This document shows positions 12,120 to 18,572 of a DNA stretch of 25,414 nucleotides, one piece after another. A program made the translations under genes and the position numbers. The notes under the pieces are model-generated. The model was given only the letters and a program-made list of their open reading frames with translations, did no database searches and was not told the origin of the DNA. This DNA comes from a virus: positions 1 to 25,414 of IMG/VR virus record IMGVR_UViG_3300031715_000071; one strand, 5' to 3'. Within the stretch, counting starts at the first letter, position 1, and each line of letters opens with the position of its first letter.

Positions 12120-12583
12120 AGTACCTGACGATCCTAATTGCAATCTTATCTTTATCATTTCTGGCGCAAGCCGATACGATCAACGAGAACGTATTCATGG
12201 ACAGTGGACAGGCTGATTTCACGCTCCTAGACGCAACAGGATTTAACCCCGATGGAGGGCTGTATCAAGTCTATTACAACGTTCCGGGAACCTGGCAAGG
12301 CGAAGAGGTTTCCTTCGATGCGTACTATGCGGTAGTCCCTGGAACACCGAATCCCGATGACGAGCTGTACGTGTGGAGTCCTGAGGTCTCAATGGCTGGG
12401 TACAATCCGGTGACATGGCTCAACGGAGGATTCGAGTTCATTCAAGGGGATTATCCTCTCGGGAACGGAAATCTGTTTATCACCGTGGACCCGCCAAGCG
12501 TGCCTGAGCCTGCCAGCCTGTCCCTACTGGCAATCGGCCTAGTATTTTGCATACAAAGGAGAAAAAGATGCGTAAAGCTGTGA
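12116..12583 (+). CDS. PEP-CTERM sorted secreted protein
   Basis: ATG 12116 follows CAGAGGAGGAGTT; 155 aa. Residues 1-19 are a signal peptide (MKYLTILIAILSLSFLAQA). The body is acidic, aromatic and beta-rich (LYQVYYNVPGTW; VSFDAYYAVVPGTP). Residues 129-151 are a complete PEP-CTERM signal: VPEP, a hydrophobic span ASLSLLAIGLVFCI, and the basic end QRRKR. In bacteria this signal is handled by exosortase (EpsH family) for export to the envelope or matrix. Finding it in a phage early/middle region suggests a host-acquired gene that changes the surface of the infected cell. It overlaps the next gene by 16 bp. Confidence 0.85.
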   Translation: MKYLTILIAILSLSFLAQADTINENVFMDSGQADFTLLDATGFNPDGGLYQVYYNVPGTWQGEEVSFDAYYAVVPGTPNPDDELYVWSPEVSMAGYNPVTWLNGGFEFIQGDYPLGNGNLFITVDPPSVPEPASLSLLAIGLVFCIQRRKRCVKL

Positions 12584-12912
12584 TGGGAAGTGCGTTGTTC
12601 ATGTGCTTGTCTGTATTCGCGCAGCAACCGGGAGACCCGTCAAAGACACCCGTGCAACTGCCAGTAGACCAGCAGAACTCGATTCTCAAGCTGGAAGTCG
12701 AGGACCAGGACATGCAGGCGGTCTACAACGACTGCAACTCCCGCGTACAAGGACTCAACGAGAAATTTCAGGCCAACTCAAAGAAGATCGAAGACCTGAA
12801 GGCGGAAGGCTTAAAGAAACTAGGTCTCGACCCAGCCACGCATGACGTGAACATCCGCACGTTCTACGTATCCGAAAAGCCCGTACCGGCCAAGCCAGAC
12901 GCAAAGAAGTGA
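12568..12912 (+). CDS. Secreted coiled-coil protein, 114 aa
   Basis: ATG 12568 follows CAAAGGAGAAAAAG inside the end of the PEP-CTERM gene. Residues 1-18 or so (MRKAVMGSALFMCLSVFA) are a signal peptide, probably cut before QQPGD. The mature part is a charged helix (QDMQAVYNDCNSRVQGLNEK; NSKKIEDLKAEGLKKLGLD) and a Pro/Lys-rich tail. There is one Cys in the mature part and no lipobox. It could be periplasmic; a spanin-like or envelope role is possible but not shown. Confidence 0.7.
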   Translation: MRKAVMGSALFMCLSVFAQQPGDPSKTPVQLPVDQQNSILKLEVEDQDMQAVYNDCNSRVQGLNEKFQANSKKIEDLKAEGLKKLGLDPATHDVNIRTFYVSEKPVPAKPDAKK

Positions 12913-12913
12913 G

Positions 12914-12935
12914 GGGAATTATATAGATAACTCCC
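12914..12935 (+). promoter_or_regulatory. Palindromic AT-rich element, left copy
   Basis: GGGAATTATATA (12914-12925) is followed by GATAACTCCC, so the element is itself a hairpin: GGGA/TCCC and TTAT/ATAA with one mismatch. Its exact 12-bp inverse TATATAATTCCC lies at 13202-13213, just after the gene in between. The two may be operators or an RNA processing pair. Confidence 0.55.
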
Positions 12936-12957
12936 ACAAATAAACAAAGGAGATAAC

Positions 12958-13200
12958 ATGGCAATAATGACGGTTACAACTAGAATCACGCGGCGGTATC
13001 TCGAACGCAAAACGAAGTCTGATTTGGCGCAGATGTACCTCGATTTGTTGGATGAAGACATCAAGTTGGAAAACGCGGCTAAAGCCGTCGTGGACTGGGA
13101 GTTAGAGTATCGGACACTCAATCATCTGGGAGATCGCGCGCCCGATTGTTTTCAAGCGCTAGGAAAAATGCTCGGCAACGGCGAAGAGTCGGGAAGTTAA
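12958..13200 (+). CDS. Hypothetical phage protein, 80 aa
   Basis: ATG 12958 has a strong AACAAAGGAGATAAC ribosome binding site. The product is mostly helical (RRYLERKTKSDLAQMYLDLL; DEDIKLENAAKAVVDWELEY) with a Gly/Ser end. No recognised domain. It is bracketed by two inverted copies of a palindromic AT-rich element, so it may be controlled separately from its neighbours. Confidence 0.7.
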   Translation: MAIMTVTTRITRRYLERKTKSDLAQMYLDLLDEDIKLENAAKAVVDWELEYRTLNHLGDRAPDCFQALGKMLGNGEESGS

Positions 13201-13213
13201 GTATATAATTCCC
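13192..13213 (+). promoter_or_regulatory. Palindromic AT-rich element, right copy
   Basis: GGGAAGTTAAGTA then TATAATTCCC: the outer GGGAA/TTCCC can pair. Read on the minus strand it is GGGAATTATATA then CTTAACTTCCC, close to the left copy for about 20 bp. It overlaps the stop of the 80-aa gene and lies 12 bp before the TTGACA box of the next promoter. Confidence 0.55.
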
Positions 13214-13224
13214 GAAGTGAGCAG

Positions 13225-13252
13225 TTGACAACTCCATCGAAAGGAATAAAAT
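13225..13252 (+). promoter_or_regulatory. Sigma70-type promoter (leaderless geometry)
   Basis: Perfect TTGACA at 13225-13230, 16-nt spacer, TAAAAT at 13247-13252 (5 of 6). Transcription would begin about 7 nt later, at 13258-13260, while the ATG is at 13261. A small palindrome AGTTG-AC-AACT overlaps the -35 box. Confidence 0.7.
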
Positions 13253-13260
13253 AGCGCCAC

Positions 13261-13485
13261 ATGGACGAGCTACAACGACCGCCCGACACCAAGTGCTCGC
13301 ACTGCGGCAAAAGCCCTTTCCGTTTCGTGGATAACATCGTACAGACAGTCAACGGCAACGTAGTAGCTCTCATCTGGTGCGCGGATTGCGGTACGGTCTA
13401 TTCATCGCAGGTTATTGGCAAGGCCCAAGCGATTCAATTACCGGACCTTACGCGCAAGGATGGCGGTAAACTCATTAGGATGTAG
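13261..13485 (+). CDS. Small zinc-ribbon protein, 74 aa
   Basis: ATG 13261 lies immediately after a good promoter and lacks a ribosome binding site, so a leaderless mRNA is predicted. The protein has CSHCGK (residues 12-17) and WCADCGTVYSSQ (39-50), a complete four-Cys zinc ribbon, with a Lys-rich end (LTRKDGGKLIRM). It sits just before the terminase genes. It could be a late regulator or a virion-associated factor; the sequence does not decide. Confidence 0.75.
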   Translation: MDELQRPPDTKCSHCGKSPFRFVDNIVQTVNGNVVALIWCADCGTVYSSQVIGKAQAIQLPDLTRKDGGKLIRM

Positions 13486-13517
13486 TCTCAAGGAGCTTAT
13501 AGGTTAGAGTCTCGACT

Positions 13518-13904
13518 GTGAATATAAACATTCAACCGGAATCAAAACAATCAAGACACGGTGGAAAGCGCAAGGGCGCTGGCCGCAAAACTGGAACCAT
13601 TGAGCGCGTAACGCTTGCGAAAATGGCCGTTGCCGAGCGTGTGTTCGATTACGTCAGCCAGAAAACAGGACAATCCATCGTTGATCTGTGGTTTCCTCTG
13701 GTAACTTCCGACGAACCGCTTGTACGCATCAAGGCGCTTTCGTACATGACAGACCGCTTAGAAGGGAAAGCGCGTGAAACGATTGTGCATACAGGCGACA
13801 TCAATCACCATCTGACCGAAACGGACCGCGCCGCCGCGCAGCAAACCATCCAAAAGCTACTCACGCCCGCAATAGACGTAGAGGCGAAAGAGGTAATTCA
13901 GTGA
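13518..13904 (+). CDS. Probable terminase small subunit
   Basis: GTG 13518 is the first usable start after the upstream stop; an AAGGAG lies about 25 nt upstream, too far to be ideal. The product (128 aa) has the basic entry SRHGGKRKGAGRKTGT typical of DNA-binding N-termini of small terminases, then helices (AKMAVAERVFDYVSQKTGQS; RIKALSYMTDRLEGKARETI). Small terminases recognise phage DNA and feed it to the large subunit. Position before the chaperone-like gene and large terminase supports the call, but the basic entry alone also occurs in other phage proteins. It overlaps the next gene by 4 bp. Confidence 0.65.
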   Translation: MNINIQPESKQSRHGGKRKGAGRKTGTIERVTLAKMAVAERVFDYVSQKTGQSIVDLWFPLVTSDEPLVRIKALSYMTDRLEGKARETIVHTGDINHHLTETDRAAAQQTIQKLLTPAIDVEAKEVIQ

Positions 13905-14455
13905 CCGTAGATTCGGACCGTTACTTTGCGTGCATCGAGGCGGTTGAGAACATCTTCCACGCTGGCCCCATCGGTTTCGAGGCGTTGTTCGATAAAATCC
14001 TGGTCGTAGAGGACGAATTCCGTTCCGGCTACGAATGCGACACCTGTTCCGCCACAGGCTCTATCGTCTGTGCGGAATGCAAAGGTACGGGCAAGAGCTT
14101 CGTGAACGAGAAAATCACCTGCAAAGCCTGCCACGGAGTAACTACGCTCTCTTGTCCTGACTGCAAGGGAAAGGGCGTATTCCTCGATATTCCCGATGTA
14201 GCGAAGAATCGTCCCACGACCGGCGAAGTGAAAAGCATCGGCAGCGAGACGGTCACTCTCAAGCGTGGAGACCGGGTCATCTACCCTAGCTTCTGCGGCG
14301 AAGTAATGGACCTGAACGGCGTAGACCCGAAAACAGGCAAAGAGGTAAAGGTTGTGATTCGGATGCTGCGCGAGAAAGAAGTCATAGGGCGCGTAACCGG
14401 CAAGCCGATGGACCTACGCCGCATCAACAAGCAAGAGTTTCAGACGACAGGCTGA
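13901..14455 (+). CDS. GroES-like co-chaperonin with DnaJ-type zinc module in the mobile loop
   Basis: GTG 13901 overlaps the previous stop (GTGA); 184 aa. The GroES-like fold is split: FDKILVVEDE (30-39) resembles the first GroES strand (HDRVIVKRKE); GVFLDIPDVAKNRPTTGEV (92-110) resembles the strand after the mobile loop; LKRGDRVIYPSFCGEV (120-135) and EVKVVIRMLREKEVIGRV (148-165) match the GDxVIF and IM-E-x-x-I-L-A ends. Between the first two parts, where GroES has its GroEL-binding loop, lie four CxxC motifs: C46/C49, C57/C60 (CAECKGTG), C74/C77 and C85/C88 (CPDCKGKG), like the DnaJ Cys-rich domain that binds two zinc ions. It lies between the terminase genes. A role in capsid or terminase folding is inferred. 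Confidence 0.75.
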   Translation: MTVDSDRYFACIEAVENIFHAGPIGFEALFDKILVVEDEFRSGYECDTCSATGSIVCAECKGTGKSFVNEKITCKACHGVTTLSCPDCKGKGVFLDIPDVAKNRPTTGEVKSIGSETVTLKRGDRVIYPSFCGEVMDLNGVDPKTGKEVKVVIRMLREKEVIGRVTGKPMDLRRINKQEFQTTG

Positions 14456-16095
14456 TGCGTTGGAAGCCTCTCGAACTCAAAGGCGAGCCTGAGCTGGACC
14501 AGGCTGCCATACGCCTCAACTCTCTTGGTTCGCTGTTCTACTTCATCCGCTTTACTCTCAAGCGCAACAAGCTCTCCGAAATTCACCGGCGCGTCTGTGC
14601 GTCTCTTGAACGCACCAATCTGCGGTTAGTCCTAGAACTCCCGCGCTGGCACTACAAGACCACGATGGTAGCCGAGGGCTTGCCGATGTGGTGGGCCTTG
14701 CCATTTACGGCCAAAGACGAATTTATGATGCGAGAGCTGGGCTATGACGATTCCTGGATACGTTGGATGCGTTACGCCCATGATGCGGACACTTCAACGC
14801 TCTTGATTGCTGAGACGGAGAAGAACACGATACTCAACGGCGTGCTGGTAGACCATCACTACCAGAACAATGATCTATTCCGCTGGGTATTCCCTGAGAT
14901 TATCCCGGACGGCACAACGACTTGGAACAACGAGATTAAGATTCACAGGAGGACGACGTATGGAGCAAGCATCCGAAAAGAGGGTACTTATCACTATCGA
15001 GGTGTTGGACAGGCCGTCACGGGTCTTCACCCTGCTAGAGCGATTGAGGATGATTTATTCGGTCTGGAAGCTCAGCAGTCGGAAGCAGTGGCCGAAGCAA
15101 CAATTCGCTACCACAGGATGCTTGGCGGTGTTATCGGAAGCGGAGACAACGTCGTTGATGGGAATAGATGGTCGGTATCTGACTTGGATGGATGGATCAG
15201 GGAGAACGACAAGACTTTTGCTATAGAATCCCACTCCGCCGAAGGAGGATGCTGCGATGAACACCCTGCGGGTCAGGCTCTTTTCCCAGAAGAATGGCCT
15301 CTCGATAAGCTGCACTACCAGCGCCAACGTATGGGTGATTACGATTATTCTCACCAGTTCCTCAACATTCCCGTTCTTGAGGGCGACTGTGTATTCAAGC
15401 CGGAGTGGCTTAGAGAATATCGCTTCAAAGCCTCTAATCCAAGCTTGGCGCTGGACGATCCCATGAACTTTCTGTTCATCGAGCACGAAGTAGTTGGCGG
15501 AAAGGTCATCCCCGACTTCCCCTGCAACGCACTAGAACTTCGCATGGTGATAGACCCGAACCACGCCGGCAAGAAAGGGCGCTGCCGCCACGCGATAACC
15601 GTCACGTGCTTGGACACCGAGACGGACAATCTCTATTTGCTGGACGTGTGGTCCAAAGCCTGCGGATATAGCGAGTTTGTCGAGGAAATCTACCGCATGG
15701 GCGCGAAGTGGGGATTGCGTGAGGCATGGCTGGAAACCGTTGCGGCACAAAAGTATCTCAAGTTCTACCTGGATGAGAAGAACCTGAGAGTGAAGCGTCC
15801 TATTCTGTTCCGCGAGTTGCCAAACGACAACAGGGCGAACGCGAAGGATCGGAGAATCGAAGCTCTTGAGCCAATCTTCCGCAATGGCAATTTCTGGCAT
15901 CATCCAAGCCACACGGAGTTCCGAAAGGAATTCATCGGTTACTATAGGGGAAAGCAAGTAGACGTAGACATTCTCGATACAGTTTCGTACTCCCCGCAGC
16001 TTTATGAAGTAGTACGACGCAAAGACGTAAATCAACGACTCAGGCAGCGAGCGGCTGATTTCGCTGGCCGTGTAACTTCTGCAACTGGCTATTGA
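14455..16095 (+). CDS. terL: Terminase large subunit
   Basis: ATG 14455 overlaps the upstream TGA by one base; 546 aa. The ATPase has a Walker A-like loop LPRWHYKTTMV (62-72), in which His-Tyr replace the more usual Gly before Lys-Thr, and a Walker B AIEDDLF (196-202). The nuclease half has MVIDPNH (364-370), an acidic strand LREAWLETV (421-429) and a late Asp in VDVDILDTVSY, as in RNase H-fold terminase nucleases. It pumps DNA into the prohead through the portal and cuts the concatemer. Short gap to the portal gene. Confidence 0.93.
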   Translation: MRWKPLELKGEPELDQAAIRLNSLGSLFYFIRFTLKRNKLSEIHRRVCASLERTNLRLVLELPRWHYKTTMVAEGLPMWWALPFTAKDEFMMRELGYDDSWIRWMRYAHDADTSTLLIAETEKNTILNGVLVDHHYQNNDLFRWVFPEIIPDGTTTWNNEIKIHRRTTYGASIRKEGTYHYRGVGQAVTGLHPARAIEDDLFGLEAQQSEAVAEATIRYHRMLGGVIGSGDNVVDGNRWSVSDLDGWIRENDKTFAIESHSAEGGCCDEHPAGQALFPEEWPLDKLHYQRQRMGDYDYSHQFLNIPVLEGDCVFKPEWLREYRFKASNPSLALDDPMNFLFIEHEVVGGKVIPDFPCNALELRMVIDPNHAGKKGRCRHAITVTCLDTETDNLYLLDVWSKACGYSEFVEEIYRMGAKWGLREAWLETVAAQKYLKFYLDEKNLRVKRPILFRELPNDNRANAKDRRIEALEPIFRNGNFWHHPSHTEFRKEFIGYYRGKQVDVDILDTVSYSPQLYEVVRRKDVNQRLRQRAADFAGRVTSATGY

Positions 16096-16119
16096 TTAAA
16101 ATGGCGTTGCGACTATACT
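16092..16119 (+). promoter_or_regulatory. Candidate promoter of the portal gene (leaderless geometry)
   Basis: TTGATT at 16092-16097, 16-nt spacer, TATACT at 16114-16119 (5 of 6). The ATG at 16128 is about where transcription would begin, and no Shine-Dalgarno sequence is present. It overlaps the end of terL. Confidence 0.5.
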
Positions 16120-16127
16120 GAATCCGA

Positions 16128-18161
16128 ATGCCTGACTCCACTCAGCCCGAGTCAAACAAGCCTTCCGGTCGCCTATCGGTATCTTTCCCTGAAAACAAGG
16201 CATTCGAGCTGCACACCGCTTCGTTCGGAGAATCCAAGGACAAAGAGATTGAACGCTGGCTGCACGAGTGGATACGCACGAACAAGGAAGCTCACGATGT
16301 GCTGTTTATGCGGCATGTCCCTCGTTGGCGAGAGATTGCGCTAGGCAAGCCTCGTGACCAAACCAAATCTTTCCCTTGGCCTAACGCAAGTAATCTGGTG
16401 ATTCAGGTCGTCGGGCAGAGAATTGACGATATTTCAGCACGAGTCATGGGCCTGGTGTGGCAAACCTCTCCGGTAGCCATCTACCGCTATTTTTACAAAT
16501 CAGGCAATCCCGAGCACGACCAGCGCAAGAAACAAATCCTAGAGCAGTTCATAGACAACGTAGCGTACGAACCTGCGGAACTCGATCTTTACCGCAAGGA
16601 GAACATGTGGTTCGCGGACTCAGCCAAACTGGGAACGGCATTCGTCAAGGTCTACCCGGACAAACGCACGAACGTCAATATCGTGGGCTACGGATCGGAC
16701 TCAAAGAAGCAGATTGAATTCGAGGAGACGGAAGCCTACAACGGCCCAGCGGTGGACAACGTGAAGTTCGAGCATGTCTTGGCTGACCCCAAAGCAGCGA
16801 CGTGGGAAAAATCGCGGGTGAAGTGCCATATCCGTACGTTGAGCAGGCACGAGCTGGACGAGCGAGCCTTCACCGGATTCTACGACAAGGACAAAGTAGC
16901 GGAGATTCGCGGGAAACCCGACAGGCATGGGCCGGACCAGAACACGCAAAGGACGCAATCGAAGAAAGGCATCAACCAGGGCCAAGACTCGATTATGGCC
17001 GAGTGGGACGTATACGAGTGTTGGTTCTGGTACTACATCAAGATGCGGAAGAAAGAGGGCGGAACGCAGATGGTGAAGGTCGAACTGACTTTCAGCTATC
17101 ACTTCGCCTCTCGCGTTGTACTCAGGCAAGTCTTCAACTTCATGCCGGAGAATCAGGTTCCTCTTATTCCCACCAAGCTGTCTATCGCGGATGAAGGCGT
17201 GTACGGCAGAGGCTACGCCGACATGCTGGAAAACTCTCAGGATGAAGTTTCGACGCAACACAACCAGCGGATTGATGCACGGACAATAGGAATCACGGGC
17301 ATCTTACGGACGAGCAACCGAAACCTCGACAAGAATTTCGGTATTTACCCGTCCTGCATCATTCCGGGGGAAAAGGATGAGAGCGAATGGCTACAGGCAA
17401 GAGAGCCGGGCGATGGCGGAATTGCGGACGAGGAGCTTACGCTTAGACTCGCGGACGAAAGGGCGGGCGTGGGTCCAGCAGTCGCCGGAATGGGGGCAGG
17501 TCAGACTAATAAGAAAGGCCAATTCGGATCAATGGGAACTCTGGCCGTTATGCAGGATTCCAACTCACGGGTTAATCACCGTGTATCAGACTTTAGGCAC
17601 TCGCACGTCAAGCTCATCAGCCTTTGCACGATGATGTACGCGAAGTTCGGGACGGGCGAGAAAGGCTCGATGTTTGGCCTCGATGACAAGATTCTTGAAG
17701 AAGCCTTGAGCGATTTCCTCTCAAAGAAAGTTCGCATCCCTATTCGCGCAGCAACGGCTTCGGCCAACAAGGAAGTCGAGAAGCAGAACGACATGCTGCT
17801 CCGAAACTCTTTGTCTCAACACAACGTCGAGCAAATCAAATTGCTTCAGGCCATCTCACAGATGAACGATCCTGCCGTAAAGAAATACATGCAGGACATC
17901 GTTCTCTCGCAAGACCTGATGATGAAGCAAACGCTCAGAGACTTCGGCTACGATAACCCGGATGAGTTTGTGCCGAAGATGCACTTCCAAGAGGAGCAGC
18001 AGAATGGCCCGAAAGCGCAAGGAAACGGTCAACCCGCCGCAGCAGCACTCGGCGTGGCCTCACCTCCACAGCAATCAGCACCTAGCGGCGGCAATGGTTC
18101 AGGACCGGGCGTTCCAGCTGTTGCTGGAGGATTTGCGGAGCCATCGGGCGGTCAACGCTGA
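16128..18161 (+). CDS. Portal protein
   Basis: ATG 16128; 677 aa. A long helical protein with the portal-like entry RDQTKSFPWPNASNLVIQVV, RIDDISARVMGLVW, stem and wing regions, and a helix-rich segment NKEVEKQNDMLLRNSLSQHN near residues 540-580. The last 50 residues are a disordered Pro/Gly/Ser/Gln tail. Portals form a dodecamer at one capsid vertex, hold the terminase and let DNA in and out. Size is similar to the large portals of podoviruses. The tail region overlaps a second reading frame. The call rests on size, order after terL and the Pro-Trp-Pro-x-x-x-N segment. Confidence 0.88.
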   Translation: MPDSTQPESNKPSGRLSVSFPENKAFELHTASFGESKDKEIERWLHEWIRTNKEAHDVLFMRHVPRWREIALGKPRDQTKSFPWPNASNLVIQVVGQRIDDISARVMGLVWQTSPVAIYRYFYKSGNPEHDQRKKQILEQFIDNVAYEPAELDLYRKENMWFADSAKLGTAFVKVYPDKRTNVNIVGYGSDSKKQIEFEETEAYNGPAVDNVKFEHVLADPKAATWEKSRVKCHIRTLSRHELDERAFTGFYDKDKVAEIRGKPDRHGPDQNTQRTQSKKGINQGQDSIMAEWDVYECWFWYYIKMRKKEGGTQMVKVELTFSYHFASRVVLRQVFNFMPENQVPLIPTKLSIADEGVYGRGYADMLENSQDEVSTQHNQRIDARTIGITGILRTSNRNLDKNFGIYPSCIIPGEKDESEWLQAREPGDGGIADEELTLRLADERAGVGPAVAGMGAGQTNKKGQFGSMGTLAVMQDSNSRVNHRVSDFRHSHVKLISLCTMMYAKFGTGEKGSMFGLDDKILEEALSDFLSKKVRIPIRAATASANKEVEKQNDMLLRNSLSQHNVEQIKLLQAISQMNDPAVKKYMQDIVLSQDLMMKQTLRDFGYDNPDEFVPKMHFQEEQQNGPKAQGNGQPAAAALGVASPPQQSAPSGGNGSGPGVPAVAGGFAEPSGGQR

Positions 18162-18291
18162 GAGGCTGATTCACATTGACGAGGTAAAGAATCAAGGCTT
18201 AGGCATGAAGTTGCGAGGTGCCATATCAGCACTCGATTTCATTTTGGAGCTGCCGCAAGCGGTCGGGCAATGGAAGAAATCAAACCAATAA
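18004..18291 (+). CDS. Small virion-region protein overlapping the portal end, 95 aa
   Basis: ATG 18004 follows AAGAGGAGCAGCAG, a good ribosome binding site. It overlaps the portal gene by 158 bp in the +1 frame. Residues 1-30 are basic and of low complexity; from VQDRAFQLLLEDLRSHRAVN onward (with HIDEVKNQGLGMKLRGAISA) it looks like a normal helical protein. A shorter start at ATG 18094 would reduce the overlap. Family unknown. It overlaps the next small gene by 22 bp. Confidence 0.6.
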   Translation: MARKRKETVNPPQQHSAWPHLHSNQHLAAAMVQDRAFQLLLEDLRSHRAVNAERLIHIDEVKNQGLGMKLRGAISALDFILELPQAVGQWKKSNQ

Positions 18292-18443
18292 CGCAGGAAA
18301 CGATTGTGGTGTTTACCTACCGGCTGACGCCGTGGTACAACGTCGTCGCGCACCTGCTCTCGCGCAAGAAGTCGGGCAAGGTCGAGTTGAACGTATCGCA
18401 GGGAACGGTGTGCGATGTGAAGTGGCGGGAGAACGAGAAATAA
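18270..18443 (+). CDS. Hypothetical phage protein, 57 aa
   Basis: ATG 18270 lies inside the end of the upstream gene; the ribosome binding site is poor, so coupling is assumed. The product is beta-rich (TIVVFTYRLTPWYN; KVELNVSQGTVCDVKW). No family recognised. Its TAA is one base before the TTGACA of a promoter. Confidence 0.5.
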   Translation: MEEIKPITQETIVVFTYRLTPWYNVVAHLLSRKKSGKVELNVSQGTVCDVKWRENEK

Positions 18444-18444
18444 G

Positions 18445-18473
18445 TTGACAAGCCAATAGTTAGGGTTTAGCTT
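18445..18473 (+). promoter_or_regulatory. Candidate promoter between portal and scaffold genes
   Basis: Perfect TTGACA (18445-18450), 17 nt, TAGCTT (18468-18473; 3 of 6 but with the TA...T frame). Transcription would begin near 18480, about 43 nt before a strong terminator. Confidence 0.5.
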
Positions 18474-18522
18474 TACAAGCGATAGGCCGATTGAATCCCC
18501 TCTCCGAGTGAGGGCAAATTTC

Positions 18523-18560
18523 AAGGCTCGATGCCGAAAGGTGTCGGGCCTTTTTGTTTT
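18523..18560 (+). terminator. Intrinsic terminator
   Basis: AAGGCTCGATGCC (18523-18535), GAAA tetraloop, GGTGTCGGGCCTT (18540-18552): a 13-bp stem with a few G-T wobbles, followed by TTTGTTTT. This is the clearest intrinsic terminator in the window. It lies inside the late operon, right before the AGGAG of the scaffold-like gene, so it probably trims rather than stops late transcription. Confidence 0.9.
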
Positions 18561-18572
18561 AGGAGCAACCGA

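Noticed and set aside
12568-12912. Spanin or holin call for the secreted coiled-coil protein
   Set aside because: It has a signal peptide and a helix but no lipobox, no retained membrane span and no endolysin gene beside it.
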